Assembly: GCA_024803745.1 (NCBI GenBank) | Contig: JANJXV010000100.1 | Coordinates: forward strand, 806,001 to 870,000 | Source of the DNA: Megascapheus bottae | Taxonomy: Eukaryota > Chordata > Mammalia > Rodentia > Geomyidae | Length of the DNA: 64,000 nt | Direction: 5' to 3' | Shown here: piece after piece, positions 47,985 to 58,919 of the stretch | How positions within the stretch are numbered: position 1 is the stretch's first letter | How the letters are laid out: each line of letters begins with the position of its first letter | Made by a program: the position numbers and the translations under genes | Notes under the pieces: generated by a model | What the model was told of the DNA's origin: nothing | Database searches by the model: none | Seen by the model: only the letters and a program-made list of their open reading frames with translations

Positions 47985-48145
47985 TTAGTCTGTTTTGTGA
48001 TGCAGTCGCTATACCACAGACTGGGTCAATCATAATCAGTAGAAGTTTTTTTTTTGTCTCACAGTTCTGGAGACTGGGAAGTCTGAGATTGAGAGACTGC
48101 ATCTGGGAGGTGCTTCGTGCTATGTCTAAAAAGACAGCAGGACAA
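47985..48145 (+). repeat. Ancient mammalian repeat, family uncertain
   Basis: 'agtctgttttgtgatgcagt', 'taccacagactgggtcaatc', 'tctcacagttctggagactg' and 'ggaagtctgagattgag' match a very common old mammalian repeat text. I cannot place it safely in a family. Confidence 0.55.
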
Positions 48146-48660
48146 ACACAAAGTATGATAGAGAGAAGAAAAAAGCTCAAAGAAATTCACCTTTTTTTGA
48201 GAGACTTTTGAGAGTTAGAAAAGCCTACAAACCATAACAAATAATCTATTCTAAACATGGCAGTTGTAGCTGAACATCTTTGATATTTTCTCCAGTTTCT
48301 TACTAATTTAAAACACTTTGTAGTCTGTGAGCTGGGAGTTGTAAACCTTAAAAAGGTTGTATTATCAAACATTTAAAACAAATGTAGAAAAATTCATATG
48401 TAAAATCTTAATAAAAAACACATAAGAGGTAGAATACTAATTTATAGGAGCTATTTCCAAAAAAGAAATAATCTATAACTAAGTTTCAAACATGATTATG
48501 AACATAGATCACCATTTTAAAATATCTCTGGATTGAAAGAATGCCACGGTTTATAAAACTGTATTATTTCTGGTGAGATGATTTTTATGGCTAAGTAAAA
48601 CAAAAGGTAAGATTTTCAGCAAAAATTTAATATCAATCAAACTGTTTTATATTATTTATT

Positions 48661-48975
48661 TTTTTCTTTTTTTATTGTAATTAATAAAAGGGTTACATGA
48701 TATTTGCCAGATAGAAGGTGCATTCATTCACATACATTAATACCCTTTCACATGTCTTGGTACCCATTAACCTCTCCCCCACCCACCACCCACCCCCTGT
48801 CTTGGTTTTACCCCTTGCCTATCAAATTTCAAATAACCAAATACAAATAAATTCGATATATCAGATAACAAAGTGAGATACTGTAACAATATGAGTTACC
48901 CAAGGGACAGCAAAGGAGATGAAAGATAACATAGTAGATTAAGGACTACAATCATTCATTATATGGCTTTTGTTT
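48661..48975 (-). mobile_element. L1 3' UTR
   Basis: From the T-rich tail through 'ggttacatgatatttgccag', the C-rich tract (48770-48800) and 'caagggacagcaaaggagat' to 'atatggcttttgttt'. ORF2 is not reached. The flanks share an imperfect A+T-rich 12-mer (about 48648-48660 and 48982-48993), a weak target-site candidate. Confidence 0.85.
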
Positions 48976-49254
48976 AATTATTATAATATTTATCATCTAA
49001 GCAGAAGTGCATCTTGTGTATTGGAAACTGCAGCACCAAATTGTTGAATTATTTCTTAACGCTGCCTCTAACTTCCTTTACATAGCAGCAATAGATTTTG
49101 TTTTGATCTTGATTTTTTAGTGATTCAGTCCATATAGAGAATTAATAATTAATCTGGTCCTAATATCAATAGCCTGTGAAATACTAAATTAACTGACATT
49201 CCGGATTCTTAATTACTGTTTTCCAAGTTAGCATTGATCTTTTCATGGTTGGCT

Positions 49255-49326
49255 ATGGTGCACATTAGATATCTATAAGCAGCTCCAACAGCAACTGGGA
49301 CATTGTAGGGTGCTCAATAATGTTTT
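49255..49326 (+). mobile_element. Possible L2 3' end
   Basis: 'cagctccaacagcaactggg' 'acattgtagggtgctcaata' 'atgttttattg' recalls the L2 terminal text 'cctggcacatagtaggtgctcaataaatgt'. It is short. Confidence 0.4.
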
Positions 49327-49330
49327 ATTG

Positions 49331-49432
49331 TTTTTGGTCGTGGGACCTGAACTCTGGGTCTCGGCATTGGCCCTGAGCTCTTCAGCCCATAGCTACCACC
49401 CTACATCTTGAGCCACAGCACCACTTCCTGCT
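49331..49432 (-). mobile_element. Geo-type SINE monomer
   Basis: On the minus strand: 'gtggtgctgtggctcaagat' ... 'gggctgaagagctcagggcc' ... 'cagagttcaggtcccacgac' and an A-rich tail. This is the 'gctgaagagctcaggg' form of the Geo half, as in 5412. Confidence 0.75.
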
Positions 49433-50166
49433 CAATGAATTTTTGTTATTATTTTAGGAACCAGAATTGGCCACCACACAATAGAAAAATTATTGCTCAC
49501 AAACATCACATTAATATATAAAAGAGAATGGCTATTAATATCTTTGAAATACATTGTGAAAATATGGCAAGAAAATAAAAAGGTAGCTTGTTAATGATAA
49601 TCACACTGATAAGACTTATTATTCCTTGTATATTCTACATATGTTCATTCACCAGGTTTCTCCTGTTGAGTACAACAGACTACATAAAGGTAAAGCAAAA
49701 AGTAATTCTTGTCCTATAGGATTTAGTCTAGAAAGAGAAATAGAAATCTTATTATACAGGTGAAATTTGTTTTTGTAGAGCTCACTGTGAAACCAACAGT
49801 AAAAATACCTACTTAGTATGAGGATAACTATGTACATGTTAAGACTTGAAGGAAGAGTATAAGGGTAGGGCAATAATCTCTACCATGAAAGAAGAACCCC
49901 ATACTTGGAGTTTGCAGTACATACAGAAATCTACATAATAGTTCAAGGTAGCTCTCAGGAACGAGAAACTACCAGAATAAATGAAGCTCATACCACTGAG
50001 AAAATCTGAAAAAGTTCTCAGGAAATTTGTGAGACATACATACATACACAGTTAATTATTTGAAATGTAAATATAATTGAGAATGCTATATTTATTTTTA
50101 AATCCGTATTCCCAGTGATCACATAAGTCCTGAGTAGAAAGTATATCAGAAGAAAAATCACAATTG

Positions 50167-50272
50167 CAAACATGAGAAAGGGTAGTAATGTTTGTGAAGT
50201 AATATATCTTCTATCTGGCAAATATAATATAACCCTTCTATTAATTACAATAAAAATACCTTAAAAAAGAAA
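50167..50272 (+). mobile_element. L1 3' terminal fragment
   Basis: 'acatgagaaagggtagtaat', 'cttctatctggcaaatataa', 'tattaattacaataaaaa' and an A-rich tail. Only the last ~105 bases of the element remain. Confidence 0.8.
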
Positions 50273-50835
50273 ATTTACATTTTCAGACAGTATTTGTGGA
50301 GCATTATATTTCTGCTTTTGTTAGCTCCAATTTCTACAGGCAGATCTACATATGAACATTCCTGGACAGTCTTCACTTTAAAATGTTGATTCAGTACCCA
50401 AGTAATTTTAACTCCCTTAGTCCATAGGCTATGGGAGTGAAATCACAATTTCAACAAGTGCTGGAGGCCTAGGATGTATAGGTATAGGTACCAGAATATA
50501 CCCAGACAGCTTTATCATATCCATGTTCCTCCATAATGCCTAATATTCTCTATGTGATCCATTCTTGTACTAGAACTATTACTCTTCAAAAACCTCAAGG
50601 TGTTCAAGGAAGAATTGAGCTTCTTTCCCAAAAGAAATGCCAGTTCCTTAATAGCAGGGTATATACCTCAGATTATATCTTAACCTTTCACCATTACAAT
50701 TGTAATTATAATTAACTTTTGTTGAGTTTTTGTTGCAGACCCTGTTAAAAAGAGACTTAAATAAATTAGAGATCTAATTAAACTCGACAGTTCAGTAACT
50801 ATTTCTTAAATGCTTTCCTCTCCCACATTTTTTAC

Positions 50836-51069
50836 ATTTTAAATATATTTTTGTAATTAATAGAAGGGTTACATTATATTCACCAGATAGAAGGTGAATT
50901 ACTTCACATACATTGATACCCTTTCTCATGTCTTGTTCCCCATTTCCCTCCCTCCATCCTCGCCACTCATCTTGTTTTCCCCCTTCCCTATCCTATTTCA
51001 AATAACCAAATAAACATATACAATATATCAGATAAAAGGTAAAATACCGTTACAATATGAGGTAACCAA
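50836..51069 (-). mobile_element. L1 3' UTR with clear target-site duplication
   Basis: It belongs to the 'acattatattcaccagatag' subgroup and runs to 'aatatgaggtaacca'. The target 'cctctcccacatttttt' (50817-50833) recurs on the right as 'ctctcccacaattttttt' (51070-51087). A SINE lies directly beyond the right copy. Confidence 0.9.
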
Positions 51070-51083
51070 CTCTCCCACAATTT

Positions 51084-51267
51084 TTTTGCCAGTCCTGGGC
51101 TTAAGCTCAGGGCCTGAGGACTGTCCCTGGACTTTCTCAAGGCTAGAACTCTACCACTTGAGCCTCAGCACCACTCCTGGCTTTTAAGTATATGGTACCA
51201 AGGAATCGAACCCGGGTCTTCACGTATGCTAGTCAAGCACTCTACCGCTACGCCAAACTCCCAGTCC
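51084..51267 (-). mobile_element. Dimeric ID + Geo SINE
   Basis: On the minus strand an ID-like half (with 'gtagcggtagagtgcttgac' and 'gggttcgattccttggtacc') is followed by a Geo half ('gaggctcaagtggtagagtt' ... 'gcttaagcccaggactggc') and an A-run. Its left target copy is shared with the L1 (51070-51087) and its right copy is 'actcccacaattttt' (51268-51282). The ID half keeps good tRNA-like A and B boxes. Confidence 0.9.
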
Positions 51268-51289
51268 ACTCCCACAATTTTTATAGTTA

Positions 51290-53041
51290 ATTTTCAACAT
51301 AGCATCTAGTGAGTATCACCAATACATTTGTTCACCCTGTGTCCCACCATTTCAGTGCCCCTCTCCCTCCCCCAAATAGATAACATACATACCAGACAAA
51401 AGGTACAGAAATCACAAGTGGTGGCAAAGGAGAAAACAGACAAACATCAAAAAGACAAAAGGCAAAAATCAAAAGGCAAACAGCAAAAACCAAAGTCTTA
51501 TCTCCATCTCTTGTAGTTCATTTCTATAAATCGTATTTCTGTATGATCATATGCACATAGCTATTGAGTTTTTTGATCTAGAATGTGCCTATAATTCTCC
51601 AAGTAAAAACATTGGAAAGTAAAAGACAAAAATTCACTAGGATATGATAAAGTATACAGGACTGTGAACACTCACACTGTAAGACCAGAGGAGGATATTA
51701 TTATTCTTCTCTTCCAAAATCTCACTATATAATAAGCACTGGTATTTCTTGGCATGGTGGCTTTGAAGGCTCCTGGGCATCACCTCATTTCTATATACTT
51801 TAAAGCCAAATCAACTCTCATCTCACCTTACCCTCTCTCCTGTATTTCTAAAATAGCTGCACAAATGGGGGTTTAAAGTGTTAAAACTATGACTGGAATT
51901 AAGAAAGGGAAACTAATGTGTGTGTCCAGTCTTAGAGATCAAGAACATGCACAAGCATTGACTTGACTCATTTAAATCTTGATGTTTTCAAGCAGTTCCT
52001 ATGTTGCTCTGAGTGTCTATTAATACCGAGTACCCGCTCTGCCTCACTCAGCCTTCACATTACTACACCATTTCTTTTCCAGTTAGTTTACCAGATCAAT
52101 ATAAAGTTAAAAATGCTGATGGAACTATTTGAAATGGAAGACTAGGAGACTTAAGGGGGATTATGTAGGCTCTCAGAAATGATTTGAAGAGTTAAATCTC
52201 TGTTGGCTTTAGAAAGATTTTTAAAATTGACATTCTGGCACATTGCTTCAAGGACATAACAACTTTGAAGTACAACAACCGAAATGATAATGCTAAAAAG
52301 AAAATATCTACTCTAGGACAGCAAAAGGCTTAAGGTAATCTGTCCCAGTAATAAGTTTTAAAAACTGTACTCTCCATGATTTGGAGATGTACATCTTTGA
52401 GTATGATTTGGAGAACAAGGAGAGCCAGCAAGGTCAGTATGTGAACTTGGCCTATATCCAAGGAACATATACAGTCTCCACTCAAACCTTTCTGTCTGGA
52501 ATATAATAGGCCCTGAGAGACAGCCTATGAGCCAGTGAACTTGACCCCAACAGCCATCCTTCACTTTTCTCACCTCCAACACCCTCCCCCGCAAACTTCT
52601 TCCCTCTCCATTAAGTGTCCCTGGCCCTAAAGCTGTCACACCTTCCCAGGAAAGGAATCATTTCTAGTTTCATGTTGCATAATATGAAGCAAGGATTTGA
52701 GGACAAAGGTTTCAAATCTAATTATGGTACTACATGGACCTCCTGTCTGACCTCGGCTTTCAAGATCAATACAGATGTTTTGTCTGTTTCCATCATCTGG
52801 GTAGTTTTCAAACCAAAGTTAAGTTTACTCCCAGGTTCAGTGCTGAGTCTTTCTAGAAGAGAGCCCTTCCATATAGAAAGGGCACACTACCATCTAATGG
52901 GGCATCTTGGCCTTCAAAACTTTCTGGTAGGATCCATGTTCCCAGCCACCCCCTCTCCTCCCCCCCCCCACAGATGGGCACTAAAAATATTTGTAGGGTG
53001 AATTAAAGGGAACGAAGGTAGTTAGAAATTTTGTTAGTGTA
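51290..53041. other. Mostly unique sequence
   Basis: An A/CA-rich stretch at 51395-51490 encodes a Lys/Gln-rich frame by composition only. A C-run lies at 52962-52970. The frames at 52358-52639 and 52615-53001 have no recognisable domain. Confidence 0.35.
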
Positions 53042-53042
53042 A

Positions 53043-53262
53043 ACTGGGTACCAGTGGCTCATGCCTGTAACACTGGCAACTCAGGAGGCTGAGATCTGAG
53101 GATCTGAGGTTCAAAGTCAGCCCAGGCAGGAAAATTTATGAAACTCTCATGTCTAATTAACACTATGGCTTAACCAGAGAGTTCTAAGCATCAATCAACC
53201 AATCATTCAGTCAGTCAATCTAAGGGTCAGCACCCAGGTTCTGAGTTCAACACTCAGTTCTG
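53043..53262 (+). mobile_element. Composite SINE, B1-like + Geo
   Basis: 'gtaccagtggctcatgcctg', 'caggaggctgagatctgagg' and 'tcaaagtcagcccaggcagg', then 'ctctcatgtctaattaacac', a Geo half disrupted by a (CAAT/CAGT)n insert, and 'ggttctgagttcaacactc'. The B1-like head is close to the consensus of the other copies. Confidence 0.8.
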
Positions 53263-53282
53263 GCATGTGTGTGAGCATACTT

Positions 53283-53337
53283 TTGTGTGTGTGCGCGTGT
53301 GTTTATGCATGTGTACACACACACGCACACACACATA
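53283..53337. repeat. GT/CA inverted repeat, Z-DNA-prone
   Basis: GTGTGTGTGCGCGTGTGT on the left and ACACACACACGCACACACAC on the right form near-perfect inverted arms around a short centre. The alternating purine-pyrimidine steps are of the Z-forming kind. The Cys/Val then His/Thr frame through it is an artefact. Confidence 0.85.
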
Positions 53338-53367
53338 ATCTTAACAGAGCATACATTTTTTTTAAAA

Positions 53368-53470
53368 CCAGGTTCAGAAAAGTTGGATGTCTTGCTCAAC
53401 ATCACACAGCTCATGTGGCAAGATTGGAACTAGGTAATCAGTGGCTGATCACCTATTACTGGTGTCCTGC
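53368..53470 (+). mobile_element. MIR SINE fragment
   Basis: 'agttggatgtcttgctcaac' 'atcacacagctcatgtggca' 'agattggaactaggt' parallels the MIR stretch 'gttaagtaacttgcccaagg ... cacacagctagtaagtgg'. Confidence 0.6.
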
Positions 53471-53574
53471 TTGACATGGAGGGTAATAATGCTAACATTC
53501 ATTAACTCTACCAAGAATCTCATAATTTAAAAGAAGACCAAGGGATGAGTACATTTGTATAATGGTTACTACTG

Positions 53575-53790
53575 ATTGTCATTATTGACTGAGTTTCGTG
53601 CCTGTAACCCCATCCTCCCATGCATATACATTCTCATGTAATCCGTCTTAGAATGTTATGAGAGGACAGATGATACTTTACAAGTAGGGAAACTGAGGCA
53701 CAGAAAGTTCAGTTGTTTCGCCTGGGTCACCACACAAGTCCACAGCCACTCAGTAGCTGGACCAAGGTAGACCCCAGAGACCTGTGCTCT
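53575..53790 (+). mobile_element. MIR SINE
   Basis: 'acaagtagggaaactgaggc' 'acagaaagttcagttgtttc' 'gcctgggtcaccacacaag' and 'agctggaccaaggtagaccc' match the MIR core and 3' half closely. It lies close behind another MIR piece (53368). Confidence 0.8.
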
Positions 53791-53851
53791 TTGCCTTGAG
53801 CATTGACATCCCCAGGCATAAGATGGGAAGCACGATCTTCAAGAACCATTT

Positions 53852-54038
53852 TTTTGCCAGTCCTGGGCCTTGAACTCAGGGCCTGAGCACTGTCCTTGGG
53901 CTTTCTCAAGGCTAGAGCTCTACCACTTGAGCTACAGCACCATTTCTGGCTTTTTTCTATGTATGTGGTACAGAGGAATTGAACCCAGGTCCTTGTGCAT
54001 GCTAGGCAAGCACTCTACCACTAGAGCACTCCTGGCCC
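53852..54038 (-). mobile_element. Dimeric ID + Geo SINE, well preserved
   Basis: Minus strand: ID half 'gggccaggagtgctctagtg' 'gtagagtgcttgcctagcat' 'gcacaaggacctgggttcaa', linker 'acatacatag', and Geo half 'gctgtagctcaagtggtaga' ... 'ccttgagaaagcccaaggac' ... 'aggcccaggactggc' + A-run. The target site is duplicated: 'aagaaccatttttt' (53841-53854) and 'aagaactatttttt' (54039-54052). This is the best reference copy of the family in the window. Confidence 0.92.
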
Positions 54039-54526
54039 AAGAACTATTTTTTTAAGGCAGGCTGTACATCCAGTGTCCTGCATGGACTGCCAGGAGATGC
54101 AGCAAACCCAATGGACTTGATGAGACTCAACCTCAAACCTACCAAGTGCCCATGCCATGTGGTGGACACACAGAGGGCAGGTCAAAGAGGGAAACAAAGA
54201 GACCTATGCCAGCGTGAACTGGGTGGAAGCCACAGGAAGACCACAACGGCACAATGCACAGAAGTAACTCCCATTACTCTGCTGAGACTCTGGGCATTCA
54301 TCACAGCAGAGCAAGAAATGGGGTGCCCAGGACCTAGAAAAGACCCAGGACCCTAGCAGCAGACAGCGTTGGAGCCTTTCACCTGGAAGGTCTTTGGAGC
54401 CATTTGGATTCCTTTTCCAATGATCTTCCTGGTGTGATAATACACATTCTCATTCACACATTGCCTTGTGGATCCTTCTTGATGTTCTTCCCTTACGTGG
54501 AATGCCAGAAAACATACTGACCACCA

Positions 54527-54712
54527 CAGGACAGGGTGGCCCAATGGCATTGTCTAGCATACACAATGCCCTGGGTTCAATTCCTTAGTACACAGAAAAA
54601 GCCAGAAGTGGTGTTGTGGCTCAAGTGGTAGAGAGCTAGCTTTGAGAAAGCTCAAGGACAGTGCCCAGGCTCTGAGTTTAAGCGCCAGGACTGGCAAAAA
54701 AAGGAAAAAACA
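54527..54712 (+). mobile_element. Dimeric ID + Geo SINE
   Basis: ID half ('tggcccaatggcattgtcta', 'gccctgggttcaattcc') and Geo half ('gtgttgtggctcaagtggta' ... 'gcgccaggactggc') end in an A-rich tail. The target site 'actgaccac' is duplicated at 54516 and 54713. Antisense frames here are shadows. Confidence 0.88.
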
Positions 54713-54714
54713 AC

Positions 54715-54960
54715 TGACCACATAGAAGGTACTTAACAAGTGTCTACTGGTTGGCCAAAGGACTGCCCACCCAGGCCTACCTGGCACTGGTCATTTTAGA
54801 GCTGTCTAAGGAATCGATTTTATTTCAAACAGGTTGTAAGATACTATTTTCTTTTCTTTTCCTTTTTGCTCTTCCTTGACAATGAAGTGCCTTTGAAAGT
54901 TCCTAAGTGATAGATATTATCCTACAATCAAATGTTACCCTGCTGTTTGATATCTATTCA
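54715..54960. other. Unique sequence
   Basis: Nothing is recognised. Confidence 0.35.
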
Positions 54961-54961
54961 A

Positions 54962-55175
54962 ATCCAGTCTGGGCTAACTCTCATGTGCCAGATGCTTGGG
55001 TTGAACTAAGTTTGCTGAATCTTCAAAACAACCCTGAAAAGGGGGGGGGGGAAGAGAAGTGGCAGGGGAGGGGGAGGAAGGGGGAAATTCTATCGTCTGT
55101 TTTCCTAGATAAGGGAACTGAGGCACGTGCGTGAGTTTATTTGTTCACAACATGGTGGACCTGAACTTGAGCACA
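54962..55175 (+). mobile_element. MIR SINE interrupted by G-rich tract
   Basis: 'tctgggctaactctcatgtgccag' and 'aatcttcaaaacaaccctga', then 'gataagggaactgaggcacg' and 'gttcacaacatggtggacct' follow the MIR order. A G/GGA-rich run (55037-55085) has expanded inside it. Confidence 0.6.
55037..55085 (+). repeat. G-rich purine tract
   Basis: An 11-base G-run followed by GGGGAGG-type blocks gives several G-runs of three or more, so quadruplex formation is plausible on this strand. Confidence 0.85.
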
Positions 55176-55179
55176 TAAA

Positions 55180-57155
55180 TGAGTTCACCAGCTCATAAAT
55201 GGCTGGGTAAAGGTTTCACCTCTGTTCTCTTTGCCCCAGAGCCCTGGCTCTGTCACCTCCATAGAAGCTCCTGGAAATGTCTTGGTGATAAACATCCAGA
55301 TGACCATGGCTGTGATAACCTTGTACTGGCCAACACCTATCACCTTGCTCTATCCTATGTAGGTGTCCACCTCATCACTTAAAAGAACAACTTCATTTGC
55401 TCAGCAGAGCCTCTGTGAAGCAAAGTTCTTTTTTTTATCCTGAGGAAGAAGCCGAGACTAACAAGGTGGAGACTTGATCTCCACAGGGATGGGAGTTCAA
55501 GTCACAACCAGTGGCCTCTAGATCAGATGCCATCTACCTGGTTGGGAGTGGAGGCTCCAATCTCAGCGCACCACTCTCAGCTCAACCCATCCCATCCCTC
55601 CTCCACCCAGAAAGAACAAAAGGAAACCTTCCCTGGAAGCACCAAGCAAAGATGTCAGCATCCTGTGTCGCCATAGCAACCAGCCCTCCTCCATCTCCTC
55701 AGGAGGAGGGGGGGGAAGCAAAAGTCAAACTGAGCCTCCTGTGGAACATTCTGTGGGTAAACACCAGGACCAGTGTGTTTGGGCCTCTGTTTTCTCACGT
55801 CAATAAGGTGAATCATTCTTGGAACAGGGGCTCGGAAGCTGACCAGGTTCCTAAGTAGATAAGGTTAATGGTGCTCTTCCAGAGATGGCGGGGTCACTTT
55901 GAAAATTAATCCTGTTTTATTTTATTTTCTTTCCTCTAGAATGTGGGCTTATACATGAGCAGATTCAAAATCAGAGAAGAGAAGCCAACAGCAGTTCCTG
56001 GCAAGGGATCTGTAAGCATTACCACATCCCCTTTTAGGCTGACATCATCTTATTGCCCATCTCTTGGCAAGGTCTTGTCAACTTGAAGATTGGCAGATAG
56101 GAGAAAGAACACAGCAAGAAACCAAGGGATGTGAAAGCTTGGTGCCACTGTGTTCACAATGTCTAACCTGAGTCCTGGTGGAGGCCTTGCTCATTCCTAG
56201 TCTAGTTACAGACTGCAGCTATGAGCAATGATTTGGTTTGGGGCTCAGGGGTTGTTGGGGGGAGTGCTTTTGTTGCCAATATTTGATCTTGGTAGGAGAG
56301 GACGTGGAAGCTGAGGTTAGAAAGACAAGAAGCAGTAAGCTATAGGACTATGTAGAAAGAACATCTCAGACCAAAGTCATAAGCAGGTTCCAGGGTAATA
56401 ACTACTCTCTCTGGATGGAAGTGGGTAGTGGGCTCTATAAGAGAAGTGTGGGGGTGGGGGGTATGGATAGGACATGGAAACTGTGGTGGAGGGGGGAGTG
56501 AACTAGGAATGTGATGGAAGTTTTATGCTAAATATTGTGTGAAGTCATTGGCAAATTCTAAGGCAAAGCAAAGGGAAGGGGCTATGTTATTCTCAGAGCC
56601 TGGCCTATATAACCAGTACTCAAACATGGGATGAATGAGCTGAGATAATGCACAGAAGTGTTTTTCAAGCAGTGAAGTATTGCAGAAAATTTTGAGATCA
56701 CAAAACTATTGCAGACTTCTAGGTAGCAAGGAGGGAAAGCGAGAAGCATCTGATTCGTAGAACACCCCATCCCTGTGAAAATCACTCCGAGCCACATCAA
56801 GATGCAAAGCTGGCAAGAGCCCCACCCACACAGACTTCTGAAGAAATCACCAGCAAGGAATTCTTTCTTGTCCACCAGAGACAGAACAGGAAGGTGAAGA
56901 AGGGCAGGGCAGGGGGGTGGAGAGGGAAAGCCCTGAGAGCTGAGATCTGTGTGGCTCTGGTGTGGAGGAAGTAGGTTCTAATGAAGTACTGACTTCCCCA
57001 CTGACCTCTTCTCCACAATGCAGCTGCTTTATTAGAGCCACTTGGTGGCTGGGATAGCCAGAGTTGTGACTGAAGAAGGAATGAACAGTGGGACCTTGTT
57101 GCAAAGAAGATGTGAGCTGGAAAGTGGGGGGAAGGGTAGTTCAGGATACAGGGTG
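55180..57155. other. Unique noncoding block
   Basis: This block is more G+C-balanced than the left half of the window. The 115-codon frame at 55511-55858 and the minus-strand frames at 56582-57189 have no recognised domain. A purine/G-rich stretch lies at about 56445-56500. No gene is called. Confidence 0.35.
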
Positions 57156-57157
57156 TG

Positions 57158-57191
57158 CCACACACACACACACGCACACACACACACACAG
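57158..57191 (+). repeat. (CA)n microsatellite
   Basis: About 16 CA units with one CG interruption. Confidence 0.95.
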
Positions 57192-57715
57192 AGCAGCAGT
57201 TTGGAGCAGTAGAAATTTTGTCCTTTGGCTCATGTTGACTGTGCTGTTTGGAAATGCTATGCTAAGGAATCCATGGTTGTAACAAATTCATGGATACATT
57301 TTCACTTTCATGTCAGGGAGACAAAGAGCTGGACTCTGCCCACGCTTAGCTATAGCCGGCAGGTTTCAGCACTCTGGACAGCAGCCAGGCGGGTTCATCA
57401 GCCCTCCCTTAGGTGGTGATGAAGATTCACCAAGACTCCCAGGCTCAATGGGGAAAGCCAGGAAAACCCACCCATAGTGTCAATTGGCAAACATCAAGCC
57501 TTGCCTGACCCTGTTTCCATTTCCAAGAGAATTAAAGAGGAATTAAAATCCAACAATCTGGGATATAGGAAAATAATTTCTTACCGTACTTGAAATGTGC
57601 CGTTGCACTAAAATTACATGGAAAGTGCACATATTTTCAAAAGATTTATGATGAGAAAGAGGAGGAAAAACTCTAAAAAGCAGTTGGTAGGCTGTCAATA
57701 AAACTCAAAGAAACA

Positions 57716-57905
57716 TGAACTTGTTGAGAAGTGGTTAAATAAATGGAACTACCTTCATATGGTAGAATACTATGCAGTCATTAAAACTGTTTCCAAAAAC
57801 TCAACAATGACCTGGAGAAACACTTCAAGTACCAATTTTGAAAATGAGGGCTTTTTAAAAACAATATATAATGCAGAATCTCAATCTATGCATGAATGTT
57901 CACAA
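57716..57905 (+). mobile_element. Ancient L1 fragment
   Basis: 'taaataaatggaactacctt', 'ggtagaatactatgcagtca', 'ttaaaactgt', 'gacctggagaaacactt' and 'cagaatctcaatctatgcat' follow the order of old mammalian L1 ORF2 (the 'YTMEYYAAIK' region and on). Diverged and noncoding. Confidence 0.55.
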
Positions 57906-57911
57906 TAGCTT

Positions 57912-58030
57912 AATTCCTTCCTTTCTTCTCTCTTTCCTTCCCTTTCCTCTTCTCCCCTTTCTCCACCATCCCTCTTCACCTCCCTTCTCCCCTCTCTCCT
58001 CCTCCCTTCAGCCCCTCCCATTTTCTCTAG
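57912..58030 (+). repeat. Polypyrimidine CT-rich tract
   Basis: About 115 bases are nearly all C and T, with CTTCC and TCTCC units. The Ser/Leu/Pro-rich frame starting at 57871 reads through it. Confidence 0.85.
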
Positions 58031-58215
58031 GGTTTGAACTCAGGGCCTTTCAATATGCTATGCAAATGGCATACTACTTGAACCATGCCCTTTTTTTTGT
58101 TGTTGTTTTTAAGATAAGGGCTCACTTTTTTTGCCATCTTTCTATCTATACTTCCCAGGTTGACAAATGTGTACCACCATTACTATCTTTGTCAAGACGA
58201 TGTCTTAAAATTCCT
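58030..58215 (-). mobile_element. Old composite SINE (B1-like + ID-like)
   Basis: Minus strand: 'agtaatggtggtacacattt' 'gtcaacctgggaagtataga' (B1-like), then an A-rich linker, then 'gggcatggttcaagtagtat' ... 'ggccctgagttcaaaccc' (ID-like). Same family as 5852 and 60490. Confidence 0.55.
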
Positions 58216-58764
58216 GCAGGGCCAGCATTGAACTATATATAATCTTCCCAACCGATGCCTATTGAGTAGCTAGATAGTGGGCAGCAGACCCTACACTAGA
58301 CTATCAGCTTTGTACATGCTGTATGATTCTGTTTATATACCTTTTTGAAAATTATAGTTACATATGCACTTATGGGGTACAAAATGGTATGAGCGTTGGA
58401 TGACTAAGTCAAGCTAATTAATAGAGGAGTTGTCTCAAAAGTGTTCAGGGAGTTTTTGTGAGAGCATTTGCAAATGTACTCTCAGTGATCTGGAAATGTA
58501 CCTATGCTCAAGTATTAGCTATTTCACCAGGTTCTGTAACAGATCTCCAAAATGAATAATAAATAATTCATGCTTACTCCTTCTGTCTAACCAAGGCTTT
58601 ATGCCTTATGATTGGCCAATGGCAAGACTAAAGAGAAGCAAATTGGAGTGTTCCAGAGCCTGCAGATGGAGTAGAGGTTGTGAGGACTGGGGCAACACCA
58701 GGGTGTTGATTTCTGTATTTGGGTTTTGTCTGGCCCATGCCTGTATGTGTCAGATAAAACTACA

Positions 58765-58769
<5 letters not shown>

Positions 58770-58829
<60 letters not shown>

Positions 58830-58874
58830 TCTCTCCCTCTCTCTGTCTCTCTCTTTCTCCCACCCCCTGTTTCT

Positions 58875-58917
<43 letters not shown>

Positions 58918-58918
58918 T
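58770..58918 (+). repeat. (CT)n-(CA)n compound microsatellite
   Basis: Over 50 bases of uninterrupted CT are followed by broken CT/CCCT and a second CT run, and end in a (CA)n run of about 10 units. It is among the longest simple repeats in the window and probably length-variable. Frames of Leu-Ser repeats here are artefacts. Confidence 0.97.
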
Positions 58919-58919
58919 T

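Noticed and set aside
53970..54038. tRNA-like sequence with internal promoter boxes
   Set aside because: It is the ID-like half of a SINE. It has a SINE tail and target-site duplication and no full cloverleaf. The same applies to 51190-51267 and 54530-54600.
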